Positions 56,190 through 64,000 of a stretch of DNA of 64,000 bases are shown one piece after another. The notes below the pieces were generated by a model. That model saw only the letters and a list, made by a program, of their open reading frames with translations. It was not told the DNA's origin and ran no database searches. The stretch is from positions 201,513 to 265,512 of the forward strand of contig DATATI010000091.1 in the NCBI GenBank assembly GCA_036268875.1, written 5' to 3'. How positions within the stretch are numbered: position 1 is the first letter of the stretch; each line of letters opens with the position of its first letter. Source of the DNA: Polyangia bacterium. Lineage in GTDB: Bacteria; Myxococcota_A; Polyangia; Fen-1088. Made by a program: the position numbers and the translations under genes.

Positions 56190-58178
56190 TCATTTTCCTG
56201 GCCCGGAGGCGTCCGCGATCGCCTGCGCGTCCGCCGGCAAAGCGCCATTGACCAGGGTGTTGTTGCGACCGACGTTACCGTCGAGCGAGTAGAAGTCGAC
56301 GTCGGCGAAGTTCTGCTCGATGACGTTGTTGAGGTTCTGATTGGGCGTGGCCGTGTTCCAGCAACGGACGATGTCGTCGTGAACGTGGGTGAGGACGTTG
56401 TGATCGACGTGGTAGCTCTGGGTCCCTTCGTCAAGATAGATCCCGATCGCCCAGGTCCGGGTTCCGACGTTGTAGATGTAGTTCTCCTCGATCACCGAGT
56501 CTGGCTGCGGCCCCTGGGTGTAGATGCCGCCCCCATCGATCATCATGCTGACCACGTCGTGGATGCGGTTGCCGATGATGCGGTTGCCGTGCGCATACGT
56601 TGGGCCGGCGTGGGATCCGTTGCCGCCGAAGGCGTAGTCCTTGTTCCATCCCCCCCAGCCCACCGAGATACCCGTGTACGACAGATCGAACAATTCGTTG
56701 TGGAGGATGGAAGAGTTCTCCGTGATGCCCACGAAGATGCCCACCGCGCCGTGGTACTCGGCGCCCACCTGGGTGATGACGTTCTTCTCGACCAGATTGT
56801 TTGATGTCCGCTGCGACGCGGGCGTATCCGCCGACCAGATCGAGAGATCGCCCAGCTGGATGCCGCACCCCGAGACGTCCTCGAACCGATTCACCGAGAC
56901 GCTGTTCCCACTGCTGCCGTTCTCGATCGAAAGGGCGCCGGCACCGACGTGGGTGATCATGCTGTTTTCGATCAGGAAATCGTGCGCCGCCGACAGGGTG
57001 ACGGCGGACGGCATCCGGGTCATGGCGTCGAAACCCGGCTGCACGGCGTTCGTCCCGGTGACGTCGTAACAGGCCTGCCAGTTCGCGCTCCCTTCAGCAC
57101 TGCTCGGTCGGAGCCAGGTCGAGAACGCGAACGTCAAACCGCGGAACGTGACGTCGTGAATGGGCCGATCCGTGGTGCCACGCGCGTCGACCAGCGCCTC
57201 GAGTACGGGCACGACCACCGTCGCCGTGGTGAGATCCTCGCCCGGGCGCGGTTTGTAGAACAGGTCGCCCGCCGTCTCGTCAAGGAACCATTCGCCGGCC
57301 TCGTCGAGGAGCTCGTAGGCATTTTCAATCCAGAACAGCGAGCTCGGCGGCCAGCCGCCGCCGGGGGATTTCTTGGTGACGTTGGCGTTGTCCCAGCACG
57401 GTTGATCGAGCGTCAGATTCGCGCCGGCCACGCTGGCGACGCCACAGCGGATCGTGCGCCACTGAGCGTCGAAGATCGCTTCCAGCTGCGTCGGCGCGCG
57501 GTAGGTCGCGAAGGCCGTGTTCGGCGCGGTGACGCCGGTGTCGGTCAGCGTGAACCCAGCCGGACGGACGGGACCACGCGCGCGCGTCGCCCGTACGCCG
57601 CCGACATAAAGCTGGCGGGTCCGCAGGGACGGGTCGACCTTGGCGCGGTAGATCCCCTTCGCCTGATCGAAAAGCGACCATCCGGTGACGACCACGCCCC
57701 CGCTCAGCACCGGCGTCTCGCCCGCAGCCGCCTCGTAGACCGTCGGACTTCCCGGCAGGCCCGAATCGTGCGCTGTGTCCGATTCGACCAGCTGAAACGT
57801 CTGCGACAGCGCGTACGTGCCGCCGCGCAAACGGATGGTCTGCGGGCCGTTGCGTTGCGTGAGCGTGCGCGCCTGATCGCGCGCGGTGGTCAAGGCGCAG
57901 GGACGCGACAGTGAACAATCCGAACCCTGACCATCGGGCGCGACGATCAAGATAGACGCGACGCCGACGTCGACGCCCGCGTCGATCACGTCCGAGCCGC
58001 CGGCGTCGCTGGCCGCCGCGCCGCCGGTGCCGCCGTCGGGTTTCGCGCCCGGGCCGGCTCCTCCGGTACCGTTCGCGTCAGCGTTCGAGCTCGCGGCGCC
58101 ATTCGGTTTCCCCGAATTCGCGCAGCCCACGCCGGCGAGCAAGCCCAGGCCGGCAACGCACAGCGCGCCACGCCTCAA
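56190..58178 (-). CDS. Parallel beta-helix repeat lipoprotein
   Basis: 662 aa from TTG 58178, whose bases overlap the TGA of the upstream gene (TTGA) and which puts the leader before lipobox GVGC; the frame is open much further, but that part is antisense shadow. A Gly/Ala/Asp linker follows. Residues about 75-300 include CSLSRPCALTTARDQARTL, typical of pectate-lyase-like starts, and residues about 330-650 carry right-handed beta-helix rungs (NSMITHVGAGALSIENG, NLVEKNVITQVG, SVIEENYIYNVG). Likely polysaccharide lyase or adhesin; no catalytic residues recognised. Co-translated with the BSP-metallopeptidase. Confidence 0.85.
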   Translation of the reverse strand: MRRGALCVAGLGLLAGVGCANSGKPNGAASSNADANGTGGAGPGAKPDGGTGGAAASDAGGSDVIDAGVDVGVASILIVAPDGQGSDCSLSRPCALTTARDQARTLTQRNGPQTIRLRGGTYALSQTFQLVESDTAHDSGLPGSPTVYEAAAGETPVLSGGVVVTGWSLFDQAKGIYRAKVDPSLRTRQLYVGGVRATRARGPVRPAGFTLTDTGVTAPNTAFATYRAPTQLEAIFDAQWRTIRCGVASVAGANLTLDQPCWDNANVTKKSPGGGWPPSSLFWIENAYELLDEAGEWFLDETAGDLFYKPRPGEDLTTATVVVPVLEALVDARGTTDRPIHDVTFRGLTFAFSTWLRPSSAEGSANWQACYDVTGTNAVQPGFDAMTRMPSAVTLSAAHDFLIENSMITHVGAGALSIENGSSGNSVSVNRFEDVSGCGIQLGDLSIWSADTPASQRTSNNLVEKNVITQVGAEYHGAVGIFVGITENSSILHNELFDLSYTGISVGWGGWNKDYAFGGNGSHAGPTYAHGNRIIGNRIHDVVSMMIDGGGIYTQGPQPDSVIEENYIYNVGTRTWAIGIYLDEGTQSYHVDHNVLTHVHDDIVRCWNTATPNQNLNNVIEQNFADVDFYSLDGNVGRNNTLVNGALPADAQAIADASGPGK

Positions 58179-59224
58179 AACGCGGTGTCCTGATATTGCT
58201 GCCACAGCTCGTCCGCGCCTTTGGCGAAGAGTTGTCTCAGCAAATTGTCCACGGCGGTGTAGCTGGCGTCGCCGCTGGTACCGGCGAGGGCCTTGTTGAG
58301 CTTGTATGGAAAGTTGAAGTCGTGTTGCGGGTAGTTCTCGGCGTGAAACGAGCACGGGCCGGTCAACCACGAGTAGAAAAATCCCGAGTTGGTGTAGGGA
58401 TCTTTCCACGAGCCGCCCTTCTGCCAGCGATTTCGCTGGTAATAGCCCACGCGCGTGCGAACCAGATCAGCCTCTCCCTCGCCGGTGCCGTTGTTGCCGT
58501 AGTTCTGATAGATGTGCACCGACTCGTGTTGCAAGACCCCCAGCATTTCCTGTTTGACGAGGGCAGGGCTCTGCTTGGCCCAGGTGTTGATGTAATCGAG
58601 GTCGAACTCAATCGTCGCGGTGGCGGGGTACGTCTGCGCCACACCACCGAACGTGTCGAGGACCAGCGTGATGGTGGCGGGGCGTTCGTTTTGCGGAATT
58701 TCGTCCGGGGTTCGATAGAGGATGGAGCACGTCGTGCACGCGATGTCTTTCAGTGTGGCTGTCACGTCGGTGATCACGTTGGTGAACACCTTGCCGCGGC
58801 CGTTTGGATCCCCGTTGGTGAATTTGATGGCCGGTTTGCAGGCGACTTCGAAGGCGGGTTGGCACGAAACGATCCCGTAAGGACCGCTGGCGCTGTCGCC
58901 AGTCTCGCCCGCGTCGCCGCCCCCGTCGGTGGCGTCGCTGCTCCCATCAGCACCGCCCAGGCCGCCTGCGTCCATCGCGGGTTCCACTGGCGACGGCCCG
59001 GTCCCACCGTCACTGCCGCCGGTGGACGACGACGGACCAGCACCACCGCTGCCGCTGCTGCCGCCGCTTCCGCCAGGCGGCGTCGACGAGGAGCCGCCGG
59101 TTCCAGAGGGGCCGCCGATGCCGCCTGTGCCTGACGGCTTGTCGGTCGATCCGCCGCCTGCGCCGCAGCCGACCGCGCCCGCCATGAACAAAGAAAGGGC
59201 CACCACCGACAGACATCGAGTCAC
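58175..59224 (-). CDS. Lipoprotein with basic-secretory-protein (PF04450-like) metallopeptidase domain
   Basis: 349 aa from GTG 59224, with AGGAG 6 bases upstream; lipobox AVGC. Residues about 20-110 are a Gly/Ser/Thr linker. The domain at about 150-345 carries GVLQHESVHIYQNYGNNGTGEGEADLVR: the HExxH zinc motif and the downstream G-x-GEAD acid, as in plant basic secretory proteins and gluzincin-like peptidases. Probably a surface peptidase. Its stop is shared with the start of the beta-helix gene, so the two are made together. Confidence 0.85.
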   Translation of the reverse strand: MTRCLSVVALSLFMAGAVGCGAGGGSTDKPSGTGGIGGPSGTGGSSSTPPGGSGGSSGSGGAGPSSSTGGSDGGTGPSPVEPAMDAGGLGGADGSSDATDGGGDAGETGDSASGPYGIVSCQPAFEVACKPAIKFTNGDPNGRGKVFTNVITDVTATLKDIACTTCSILYRTPDEIPQNERPATITLVLDTFGGVAQTYPATATIEFDLDYINTWAKQSPALVKQEMLGVLQHESVHIYQNYGNNGTGEGEADLVRTRVGYYQRNRWQKGGSWKDPYTNSGFFYSWLTGPCSFHAENYPQHDFNFPYKLNKALAGTSGDASYTAVDNLLRQLFAKGADELWQQYQDTAF

Positions 59225-59554
59225 GGCCTGCTCCTTTGCAGCGTGGGGGACCGCGCAATGCGGAACGCCCAGCGTTGAATCACTACCTGTATAAAACGGC
59301 GCCAGATTCGTCCAGAGATCCTTGCGTCTCAATGCGCTCAATCTGCGTGCGCATTTACATCAAGGGGCCCCGAGAGCGATCGGTTGGACCATTTGTGCGT
59401 CCGCGACGCGTGGCAACGCAGTCCGCAGGCTCTGGGAGCGACCGGCTTGTTTGACCGCGGAGTCGCGCCCGTCTCTTGATGCGTCTGTCATGATCCGGGT
59501 TCCTTTCGCTCGAATCGACGGCCCGCGCCGAGGCCCCGGCGGACTGGGTCCGTG
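59225..59554. other. 330-bp intergenic region
   Basis: Between the BSP-metallopeptidase start and the stop of the SnoaL2 gene. No convincing gene. Holds the promoter of the minus-strand peptidase operon; an AT-rich TTTTATAC on the minus strand at about 59289-59296 could be a -10 element, without a clear -35. The composition shifts here to a less GC-biased style that continues to about 62.2 kb. Confidence 0.4.
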
Positions 59555-59926
59555 TCACGATTCCTTCGGTGCGTCGACGAAGACATGGAGCGAGCGAATG
59601 CGTCCCTTCTCGATCTGCGCGATGTCCGTGCCCGTCACGACGGTCGTTCCGTCGAGATGTCCTCTCCAGAGAAGCTTGCCCATTGCGTGGTTTAGCATCG
59701 GAGGCGCCGCCATCGAGAAAGTGAGGGTCGGGGGAAGCGCGCCCAGCAGATGGGTCACGGCACGAGCGATCGCTTCCGTCCCGGAGGACGTCGCCTGGTG
59801 CTCATAGAAGGTCACGTCCGCCGCATAGAGCTCCTGGATCGCCTGGGCACGGCGATTGGCATCGCGCTCGTTGAACACTCGGTTGGGGTTGTCCTGCAGC
59901 AACGTGCTAGCGGTTGTCATCGTCAT
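59555..59926 (-). CDS. SnoaL-like NTF2-fold protein 2
   Basis: 123 aa from ATG 59926, which overlaps the FMN reductase stop by four bases (ATGA). An NTF2-like cone fold is suggested by QAIQELYAADVTFYEHQ, SGTEAIARAVTHLLG, a beta-rich middle and RIRSLHVFVDAP. SnoaL-like proteins are cyclases, isomerases or binding proteins; the His/Asp residues needed for a particular activity cannot be assigned. Last gene of the SnoaL / FMN reductase / SnoaL operon. Confidence 0.75.
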   Translation of the reverse strand: MTMTTASTLLQDNPNRVFNERDANRRAQAIQELYAADVTFYEHQATSSGTEAIARAVTHLLGALPPTLTFSMAAPPMLNHAMGKLLWRGHLDGTTVVTGTDIAQIEKGRIRSLHVFVDAPKES

Positions 59927-60576
59927 CCCGTCCTTTCGTCTCGCGTGGCGCTCGCGCTGGGCGGTTCGCCGAGGAACTCGACCCAGGCCCTCTTCATGCA
60001 CGGATAGTGCTTCGCCGCTTCGGCGAGCGAGAGAAACGCAAGAACGTTCTTTTCGAAGCGCTCTCGCAACGCGGGGTCGACCAGCTCGCCCTCCGCGAAG
60101 GCCTTTTGGGCCGTCGCAAGGGAGAACATGTCGGGAAAGATCCGCGCGCCCAGGTGTTCGAAGGGGACTCGCAACGCCCACAGGCCGTGGTTGCCTCCCG
60201 CCAGTGACGGCGACGCCGACAGCAGCAGTCCGTGTCGGCCATCGAATGGCTGCGGTCGCAAGCGTGAAGTCCAATCGATCAGGTTCTTGATGGCTCCGGG
60301 CATGGACCGGTTGTATTCGGGCGACGCGACGATGAACGCGTCGCTGGCGACGAGCCGCCTTTGAAAGTCGAGCGCCCCTGGCGGGATTCCGGCGCTGTCC
60401 TGCAAATCCCCGTCGTAAAGCGGAACGTCGAAGTCGCGCATCGACGCTCGATCGACCTTCGCTCCGGAGTGCTCGGCGATCCTGGCAGCCAACTCGGCTA
60501 GCTTCCGGTTCAGCGACTCGGCGCGCAGCGACGCCGCGAGAACCAGCAGGTTGAGCTTGGGAGCGGCAGGGGTCAT
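59923..60576 (-). CDS. NADPH-dependent FMN reductase (flavodoxin-like)
   Basis: 217 aa from ATG 60576. Flavodoxin-like: N-terminal phosphate-binding ASLRAESLNRKLAELAA, then SDAFIVASPEYNRSMPGAIKNLIDWTSR, which is the FMN-contact and dimer loop of the NADPH-dependent FMN/azo-reductase family, and FDGRHGLLLSAS. Supplies reduced flavin or reduces quinone, azo or metal compounds. It overlaps the SnoaL2 start and follows the SnoaL1 gene by 23 bp. Divergent AraC regulator upstream. Confidence 0.92.
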   Translation of the reverse strand: MTPAAPKLNLLVLAASLRAESLNRKLAELAARIAEHSGAKVDRASMRDFDVPLYDGDLQDSAGIPPGALDFQRRLVASDAFIVASPEYNRSMPGAIKNLIDWTSRLRPQPFDGRHGLLLSASPSLAGGNHGLWALRVPFEHLGARIFPDMFSLATAQKAFAEGELVDPALRERFEKNVLAFLSLAEAAKHYPCMKRAWVEFLGEPPSASATRDERTG

Positions 60577-60599
60577 AGGGCCTTGGTCGATGGTGACGT

Positions 60600-61046
60600 T
60601 CAAGTGCTCCAGGGAAGCTTGATCGCGCCGAGTTGGCTCGCAAAGGCCGCCATGTCGTCCGCCGCCCACTCTTCGCTGATCTTGCCGTCGTCGTTGATGC
60701 GATACACGTCGATCGCATCCCAGCGGACCTTTCGATTCGTGGCAGGCATGCCGAGGAGGTCACCTTTGTGTGTCGCCGTCACAATGAGGCGCAAGACCAC
60801 GAGATCAGCGCTGGCGACAACGTCTTGCTCGACCGCCTGCAGGTCCGGGAGCGCCCCGATGAAGACGCGCAGCAGTCCGGCCAGGTTCGCCGCGCCGCTC
60901 ACCGTGCCGAGTGAGCCGCCGCGCCATACGACATCGGGCGTGACGTAGTCGAGTGCGCGATCAGGCTGGTGCTCGTTGAAGACGCGCGCGAGGTATTCTC
61001 GGGCGATCCGGACCTTATCCTCCGACCCACTCTTGTTCATGCTCAT
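60600..61046 (-). CDS. SnoaL-like polyketide-cyclase-type protein 1
   Basis: 148 aa from ATG 61046, with GGAGGGAG 5 bases upstream. Classic SnoaL-like pattern: AREYLARVFNEHQPDRALDYVTPDVVWRGG, GLLRVFIGALPDLQ, RLIVTATHKGDLLGMPATNRKVRWDAIDVYRINDDGKISEEW. The family includes ester cyclases and many ligand-binding proteins of unknown substrate. First gene of a three-gene operon whose products share fold types used in polyketide or aromatic-compound chemistry. Divergent from the AraC gene. Confidence 0.88.
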   Translation of the reverse strand: MSMNKSGSEDKVRIAREYLARVFNEHQPDRALDYVTPDVVWRGGSLGTVSGAANLAGLLRVFIGALPDLQAVEQDVVASADLVVLRLIVTATHKGDLLGMPATNRKVRWDAIDVYRINDDGKISEEWAADDMAAFASQLGAIKLPWST

Positions 61047-61275
61047 GCGGCTCCCTCCGTCGAATCGGGCCCTCGATCTGGGGGGAGAGCTCTGCTGCTC
61101 GCCCCCGTACACCGCTGCACCCTTATCGTCGCGATAGAGTGCGACGCAACGTCTCCCTGAGGGGCTCGCGTACTTCTTGCGTGATTCTTGATAGGCGTGT
61201 CGCGATGTTATCTGGACCTGCCACGGGAAGCTGGCGGCTTGACAGCGCGCAACATCACGTCAGAGATCTTCCGTC
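61047..61275. promoter_or_regulatory. Divergent promoter region of the SnoaL/FMN-reductase operon and the AraC gene
   Basis: 229 bp between divergent starts, with a typical ribosome-binding site on the minus strand (GGAGGGAG). A TTGATA (about 61189-61194) followed 14 bp later by TTATCT is a poor promoter match on the plus strand. Binding sites for the AraC protein are expected here but no clear direct repeat was recognised. Confidence 0.4.
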
Positions 61276-62157
61276 ATGCAGAGGCGTGCCCTGTCGGGCT
61301 CTCGACTCGTGGATGTTCTGCCGGCTTCGCCGAAGGTGTCGGCCGAGTGGAATTCGTTCAGCCTGTTTGTCGTCGACGCCACGCCACTTCATGCCTCGAT
61401 AGCTTTTGGTGACCTCGCACTGGGGCTATACACCGCCGGTCGCCATCGAATTCGCAGAAGGATGGGCAGGCGCGTGGTGGAAGGGTGGAGCGATCCCGGC
61501 ACGCTCAACATGACTCCCCCCAATGTCGATGGCTCGTGGGAGGCCGATGGGTCTTCCCACGCCATCGTCTTGACCATTCCCCACGCATACCTGTCGCGCG
61601 TGATCTCGGAGCATTGGGACGCGGATCCGCGAGGTGTCGAGATAGTGCCCCAGTTTCTCGCGCGGGATCGCCTGATCGAATCGATCATGACCCGCCTCGC
61701 GCTCAGGGCTCACCAGGGCTCCCACTCCGACTCTCTATATGTCGCCAGTGCGTGTGAGTTCTTGGTTCACCACGTCATCGATGGTTACTCGTCGTTATCG
61801 AAATCGGTGCCTCGCTATTCAGGCGGGTTGGGACGTCGCCTCAACGCCGTCGTCGACTATATAGAGGCGAACCTCGCCGGGCCGATTTCGCTGCGCGAAC
61901 TGGCCGGGCTCGCCGGCGTCAGCGGGCGCCATTTTGAGCGCGCCTTCCGACAGAGCTTGGAGCTGCCTCCCCACGCCTATGTGTTACGGAGACGCGTGTC
62001 TGCCGCAAGAGGTCTGCTCATCGGGCAGGCCGCGCTCACGATGGAGCAGATCGCCAGGCGCGTCGGTTTCAGCAGCGCCAGCCATCTCGCCTCCGCATTC
62101 CGTCGTCACGAAGGATACTCACCCACCCGATTTCGACGGATACACTCGCAGTCGTAG
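61276..62157 (+). CDS. AraC-family transcriptional regulator
   Basis: 293 aa. The N-terminal 180 residues are a ligand-binding beta/alpha region (LHASIAFGDLALGLYTAG, GSWEADGSSHAIVLTIP). The C-terminal domain has two HTH units: ISLRELAGLAGVSGRHFERAFRQSLELPPHAYVLRRRV, then LTMEQIARRVGFSSASHLASAFRRHEGYSPTRFR, both close to the AraC/XylS pattern. Predicted to sense a small molecule and control the divergent SnoaL / FMN reductase / SnoaL operon. Codon use is less GC-biased than in flanking genes, pointing to acquisition of the segment. Confidence 0.92.
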   Translation: MQRRALSGSRLVDVLPASPKVSAEWNSFSLFVVDATPLHASIAFGDLALGLYTAGRHRIRRRMGRRVVEGWSDPGTLNMTPPNVDGSWEADGSSHAIVLTIPHAYLSRVISEHWDADPRGVEIVPQFLARDRLIESIMTRLALRAHQGSHSDSLYVASACEFLVHHVIDGYSSLSKSVPRYSGGLGRRLNAVVDYIEANLAGPISLRELAGLAGVSGRHFERAFRQSLELPPHAYVLRRRVSAARGLLIGQAALTMEQIARRVGFSSASHLASAFRRHEGYSPTRFRRIHSQS

Positions 62158-62189
62158 CAGGCGTGCGTTCGTCGTCGCGCGCCTTGCGG

Positions 62190-63383
62190 TCAGCCGATGA
62201 TCATGTCCTCGCGCGCGGTCGGGTTGCCGCCGCCGGCGGTGAAGCGGCGGACGTTCCAGGCGTCGAACAGGGCGTGCGGCGGCTGGCCGCGCAGAGCCTG
62301 GGCGTAATAGCGCGACACCACCGGCGCCATCATGAAGCCGTGGCCCGAGAACCCACAGCAGACGAAGAATCCCGGCACGTCGGGCAGCTCGCCGATGATG
62401 GGACTGCCGTCGGGGCTCAGGTCGTACGGGCCCGCCCACTGCCGCACCACCTTCACCTCGCCGAGGCGCGGAATCACGTCGATCATTCCGCGCGCCACCT
62501 TCTCCAGGAAGGACAGCCGCGAACCCATCCGCACGGTGGTGTCGTGCGGATCGGGCAGCGATACCCCGGCCACCACCTCTCCGCGCAGCGATTGCGAAAA
62601 ATAAAGGCCGGTTTCCAGCACGGACACCATCGGTTTCAAGAAAGGCTTCAAGGGTTCGGTGGACAGGATCTCGTGCCGGGCCGGCCAGTCGGGCAGGGCG
62701 CCGCCGGCCAGCGCGGCCACCTGCGGCGACCAGGCGCCCGCCGCGCACACCACCCGGCCGGCGGTCAGCGTTCCGCGCGGCGTGGTCAGCACGAAATCGT
62801 CGCCGCGCCGATCGATCGCGCTGACCGGCGTCTCGGTGAAGATGGCTACCCCGCGCCGGGCGGCGGCGCGCGCGTATCCCCACAAAAACGGCCAGGGAAA
62901 GACGATGGCGTCGGTCGGGTTGTAGCAAGCGCCGACGTACGGGGCGGCGTCTATCTCGGGGACGATCGCCTGCGCCTCGTCGGCGGAGATCTGGCGGGTG
63001 GGGACGTCACAGCGGTTCTGCAGGGCCACGTTGCGCGCCAGGCGATCCAGCGCCGTCTTCGTGCGCGCCAAAAACAGATAGCCGCCCTGCCGCATCCAGA
63101 TGTTGATCCCCATCTGCTGGGCGAAGGCGGCGCAGATGGCCATCGATTCCTGCATCAGGCGAATGTTCAGCTCGGTCGACCATTGCTGGCGCAGGCCGCC
63201 GCCGTTGCGGCCAGAGGCGCCCCAGGCCAGCGTGTGCGCGTCCAGGACGACCATCCCGCGCTGGCCCAGCTGGGCCAGGTTGTGGGCGATCCCCAGGCCC
63301 ATGATACCGGCGCCGACGATGGCGATCTCGGCGCGCGCCGGCAGCGGGCCGGTGGCGCGCGCGGGCGCCTGCTCAGCGCGCAT
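62190..63383 (-). CDS. FAD-dependent oxidoreductase (DAO family, sarcosine/hydroxyproline-oxidase-like)
   Basis: 397 aa from ATG 63383, inside the end of the upstream ferredoxin gene (11-bp overlap). FAD-binding [17 protein letters not shown] near the N-terminus, [13 protein letters not shown], and a C-terminal [35 protein letters not shown], the pattern of DAO-family amine oxidases such as sarcosine oxidase beta, HcnC or D-hydroxyproline dehydrogenase. The paired small [2Fe-2S] protein suggests a multi-subunit opine/D-amino-acid dehydrogenase. Substrate unknown. Confidence 0.88.
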   Translation of the reverse strand: MRAEQAPARATGPLPARAEIAIVGAGIMGLGIAHNLAQLGQRGMVVLDAHTLAWGASGRNGGGLRQQWSTELNIRLMQESMAICAAFAQQMGINIWMRQGGYLFLARTKTALDRLARNVALQNRCDVPTRQISADEAQAIVPEIDAAPYVGACYNPTDAIVFPWPFLWGYARAAARRGVAIFTETPVSAIDRRGDDFVLTTPRGTLTAGRVVCAAGAWSPQVAALAGGALPDWPARHEILSTEPLKPFLKPMVSVLETGLYFSQSLRGEVVAGVSLPDPHDTTVRMGSRLSFLEKVARGMIDVIPRLGEVKVVRQWAGPYDLSPDGSPIIGELPDVPGFFVCCGFSGHGFMMAPVVSRYYAQALRGQPPHALFDAWNVRRFTAGGGNPTAREDMIIG

Positions 63384-63711
63384 GCGTGAAACCGTCGCCG
63401 CCTTCGTCTTGTTGATCGCCGGCGTCCGCATCGTCGGCGGCCGGGACGGCGCCGGCGGCGAAGATCTTCAGTGGCGTCGGCAAAAGCGGCGGCCGGGTGG
63501 TGAATGGTTGCATCGCGGCCGGCGGCTTGCCGGTGGCGGCGGCGATGGCCAGGGCCACCGCGCGCAGACATTCCTTGCCCTGGCACGGGCCGGTGCCGAA
63601 GCCGGTATAGCGCTTGACCTCTTCGAGCTCGCCGAAACCGGAGGCCACCGCGTGCTGGACGTCGTCCAGCGTGACGTCCTCGCAGCGACAGAGGATGACT
63701 TTCTTCGCCAC
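63373..63711 (-). CDS. BFD-like [2Fe-2S] protein, small subunit of the FAD oxidoreductase
   Basis: 112 aa from GTG 63711, with GGAGAGG 5 bases upstream. Iron-sulfur ligands: [11 protein letters not shown] (Cys-x-Cys) near the start and [10 protein letters not shown] (Cys-x4-Cys) about 34 residues later, the bacterioferritin-associated-ferredoxin-like domain often fused or next to HcnA/SoxA-type subunits. The C-terminal part is Ala/Pro/Asp-rich and probably disordered. It overlaps the FAD oxidoreductase start, so the two form one operon and probably one complex. Confidence 0.88.
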   Translation of the reverse strand: MAKKVILCRCEDVTLDDVQHAVASGFGELEEVKRYTGFGTGPCQGKECLRAVALAIAAATGKPPAAMQPFTTRPPLLPTPLKIFAAGAVPAADDADAGDQQDEGGDGFTHAR

Positions 63712-63752
63712 GCCAACCTCTCCGCTTCGCCGTCGCCGTCGTGCTCGCCGCG

Positions 63753-64000
63753 CTAGTTCGTCTTGGCCGGCTCGCTGCCGGCCGGCGCCTTCGACTTTAT
63801 TGCCGTGGTCTTGGTCTTGGCCTTGGTATTGGCCTTGGCCTTGACCTTGGTGTTCGTCTTCGTCGGCTTGCTCGCCGCATCGGCCGGTGCCGCCGCCGTC
63901 GGCTGGGGCGGCTCGAATTGCTTGTCATCCATCGGCTCGTCGTAGACCACCGATTGCACCTTGGCAGTAAAGGTGATCGGACCGGCCTGGGTCTCCAGCG
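63753..64000 (-). CDS. 3' end of a gene with Lys/Ala/Thr-rich tail, 5' end outside window
   Basis: The reading frame enters from beyond 64000 and ends at the TAG at 63753. The visible 82 residues begin [25 protein letters not shown] and end in a Lys/Thr/Ala-rich tail of about 45 residues ([19 protein letters not shown]). The folded part is not recognisable from this fragment. The tail resembles the one on the VOC protein at 10.7 kb and could bind nucleic acid or another polyanion. Confidence 0.65.
   Translation of the reverse strand, partial: LETQAGPITFTAKVQSVVYDEPMDDKQFEPPQPTAAAPADAASKPTKTNTKVKAKANTKAKTKTTAIKSKAPAGSEPAKTN

Overview
The window looks like a chromosomal segment of a Myxococcota-type bacterium (formerly Deltaproteobacteria). 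This is inferred from several signals: very high GC with strong GC3 bias; many lipoproteins with Gly/Ser/Thr-rich linkers behind the lipobox Cys; an M11 protease ending in a MYXO-CTERM-like Cys/helix/Arg tail; a fibro-slime domain protein; an FHA-sigma54 activator; several PilZ proteins; and a GroEL with a non-GGM tail and no groES beside it. I see no rRNA, tRNA, CRISPR array, transposase or phage module. Strand changes are frequent, so the segment is a patchwork of short operons.

Layout. 1-8.4 kb: 3'-truncated ABC exporter half, exported M3 oligopeptidase, sugar-dehydrogenase-like and beta-helix lipoproteins, a cupin, a WHy-domain lipoprotein and an AT-hook protein. 8.8-17.3 kb: regulation, with a RegB/RegA-type redox two-component pair, a VOC protein with a lysine-rich tail, a phosphate block (Pit, DUF47/PhoU-like, divergent PhoR), an ECF sigma factor and an FHA-sigma54 regulator. 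17.4-27.1 kb: surface and secreted proteins (fibro-slime, double alkaline-phosphatase-fold lipoprotein, c-type cytochrome lipoprotein, FN3 remnant, gametolysin-type protease) around gnd and a LarA-like gene. 27.3-35.4 kb: c-di-GMP genes (PilZ, FHA-GGDEF cyclase, YcgR-like PilZ), RNase HII, and an envelope operon (L,D-transpeptidase, PEGA-like lipoprotein, ATP-grasp ligase).

35.4-38.0 kb: a translationally coupled pair, a membrane-anchored His-rich protein with two HxHP sites and a polytopic protein carrying a duplicated WH...SPPH motif. This is my best candidate for an undescribed, probably metal-related, system. 38.2-48.5 kb: trypsin-fold pseudoprotease, PilZ, YgiQ radical SAM, DAHP synthase, DUF3332 lipoprotein, PurU, HugZ-like protein, an ABC ATPase without a permease, and an AI-2E family transporter. 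48.6-55.8 kb: glycosyltransferase block (GT1-like, triple GT2, TPR/GT-like) with the variant groEL inside it. 56.0-59.2 kb: YjfB-like small protein, beta-helix lipoprotein and basic-secretory-protein metallopeptidase. 59.5-62.2 kb: SnoaL / FMN reductase / SnoaL operon with a divergent AraC regulator, in a style suggesting acquisition. 62.2-64 kb: [2Fe-2S] plus FAD oxidoreductase operon, then the 3' end of a gene with a lysine-rich tail.

Functions are read from motifs and remembered family features; no database search was run. Start codons were chosen from ribosome-binding sites, lipobox or signal position and gene overlaps, and alternatives are given where they matter.
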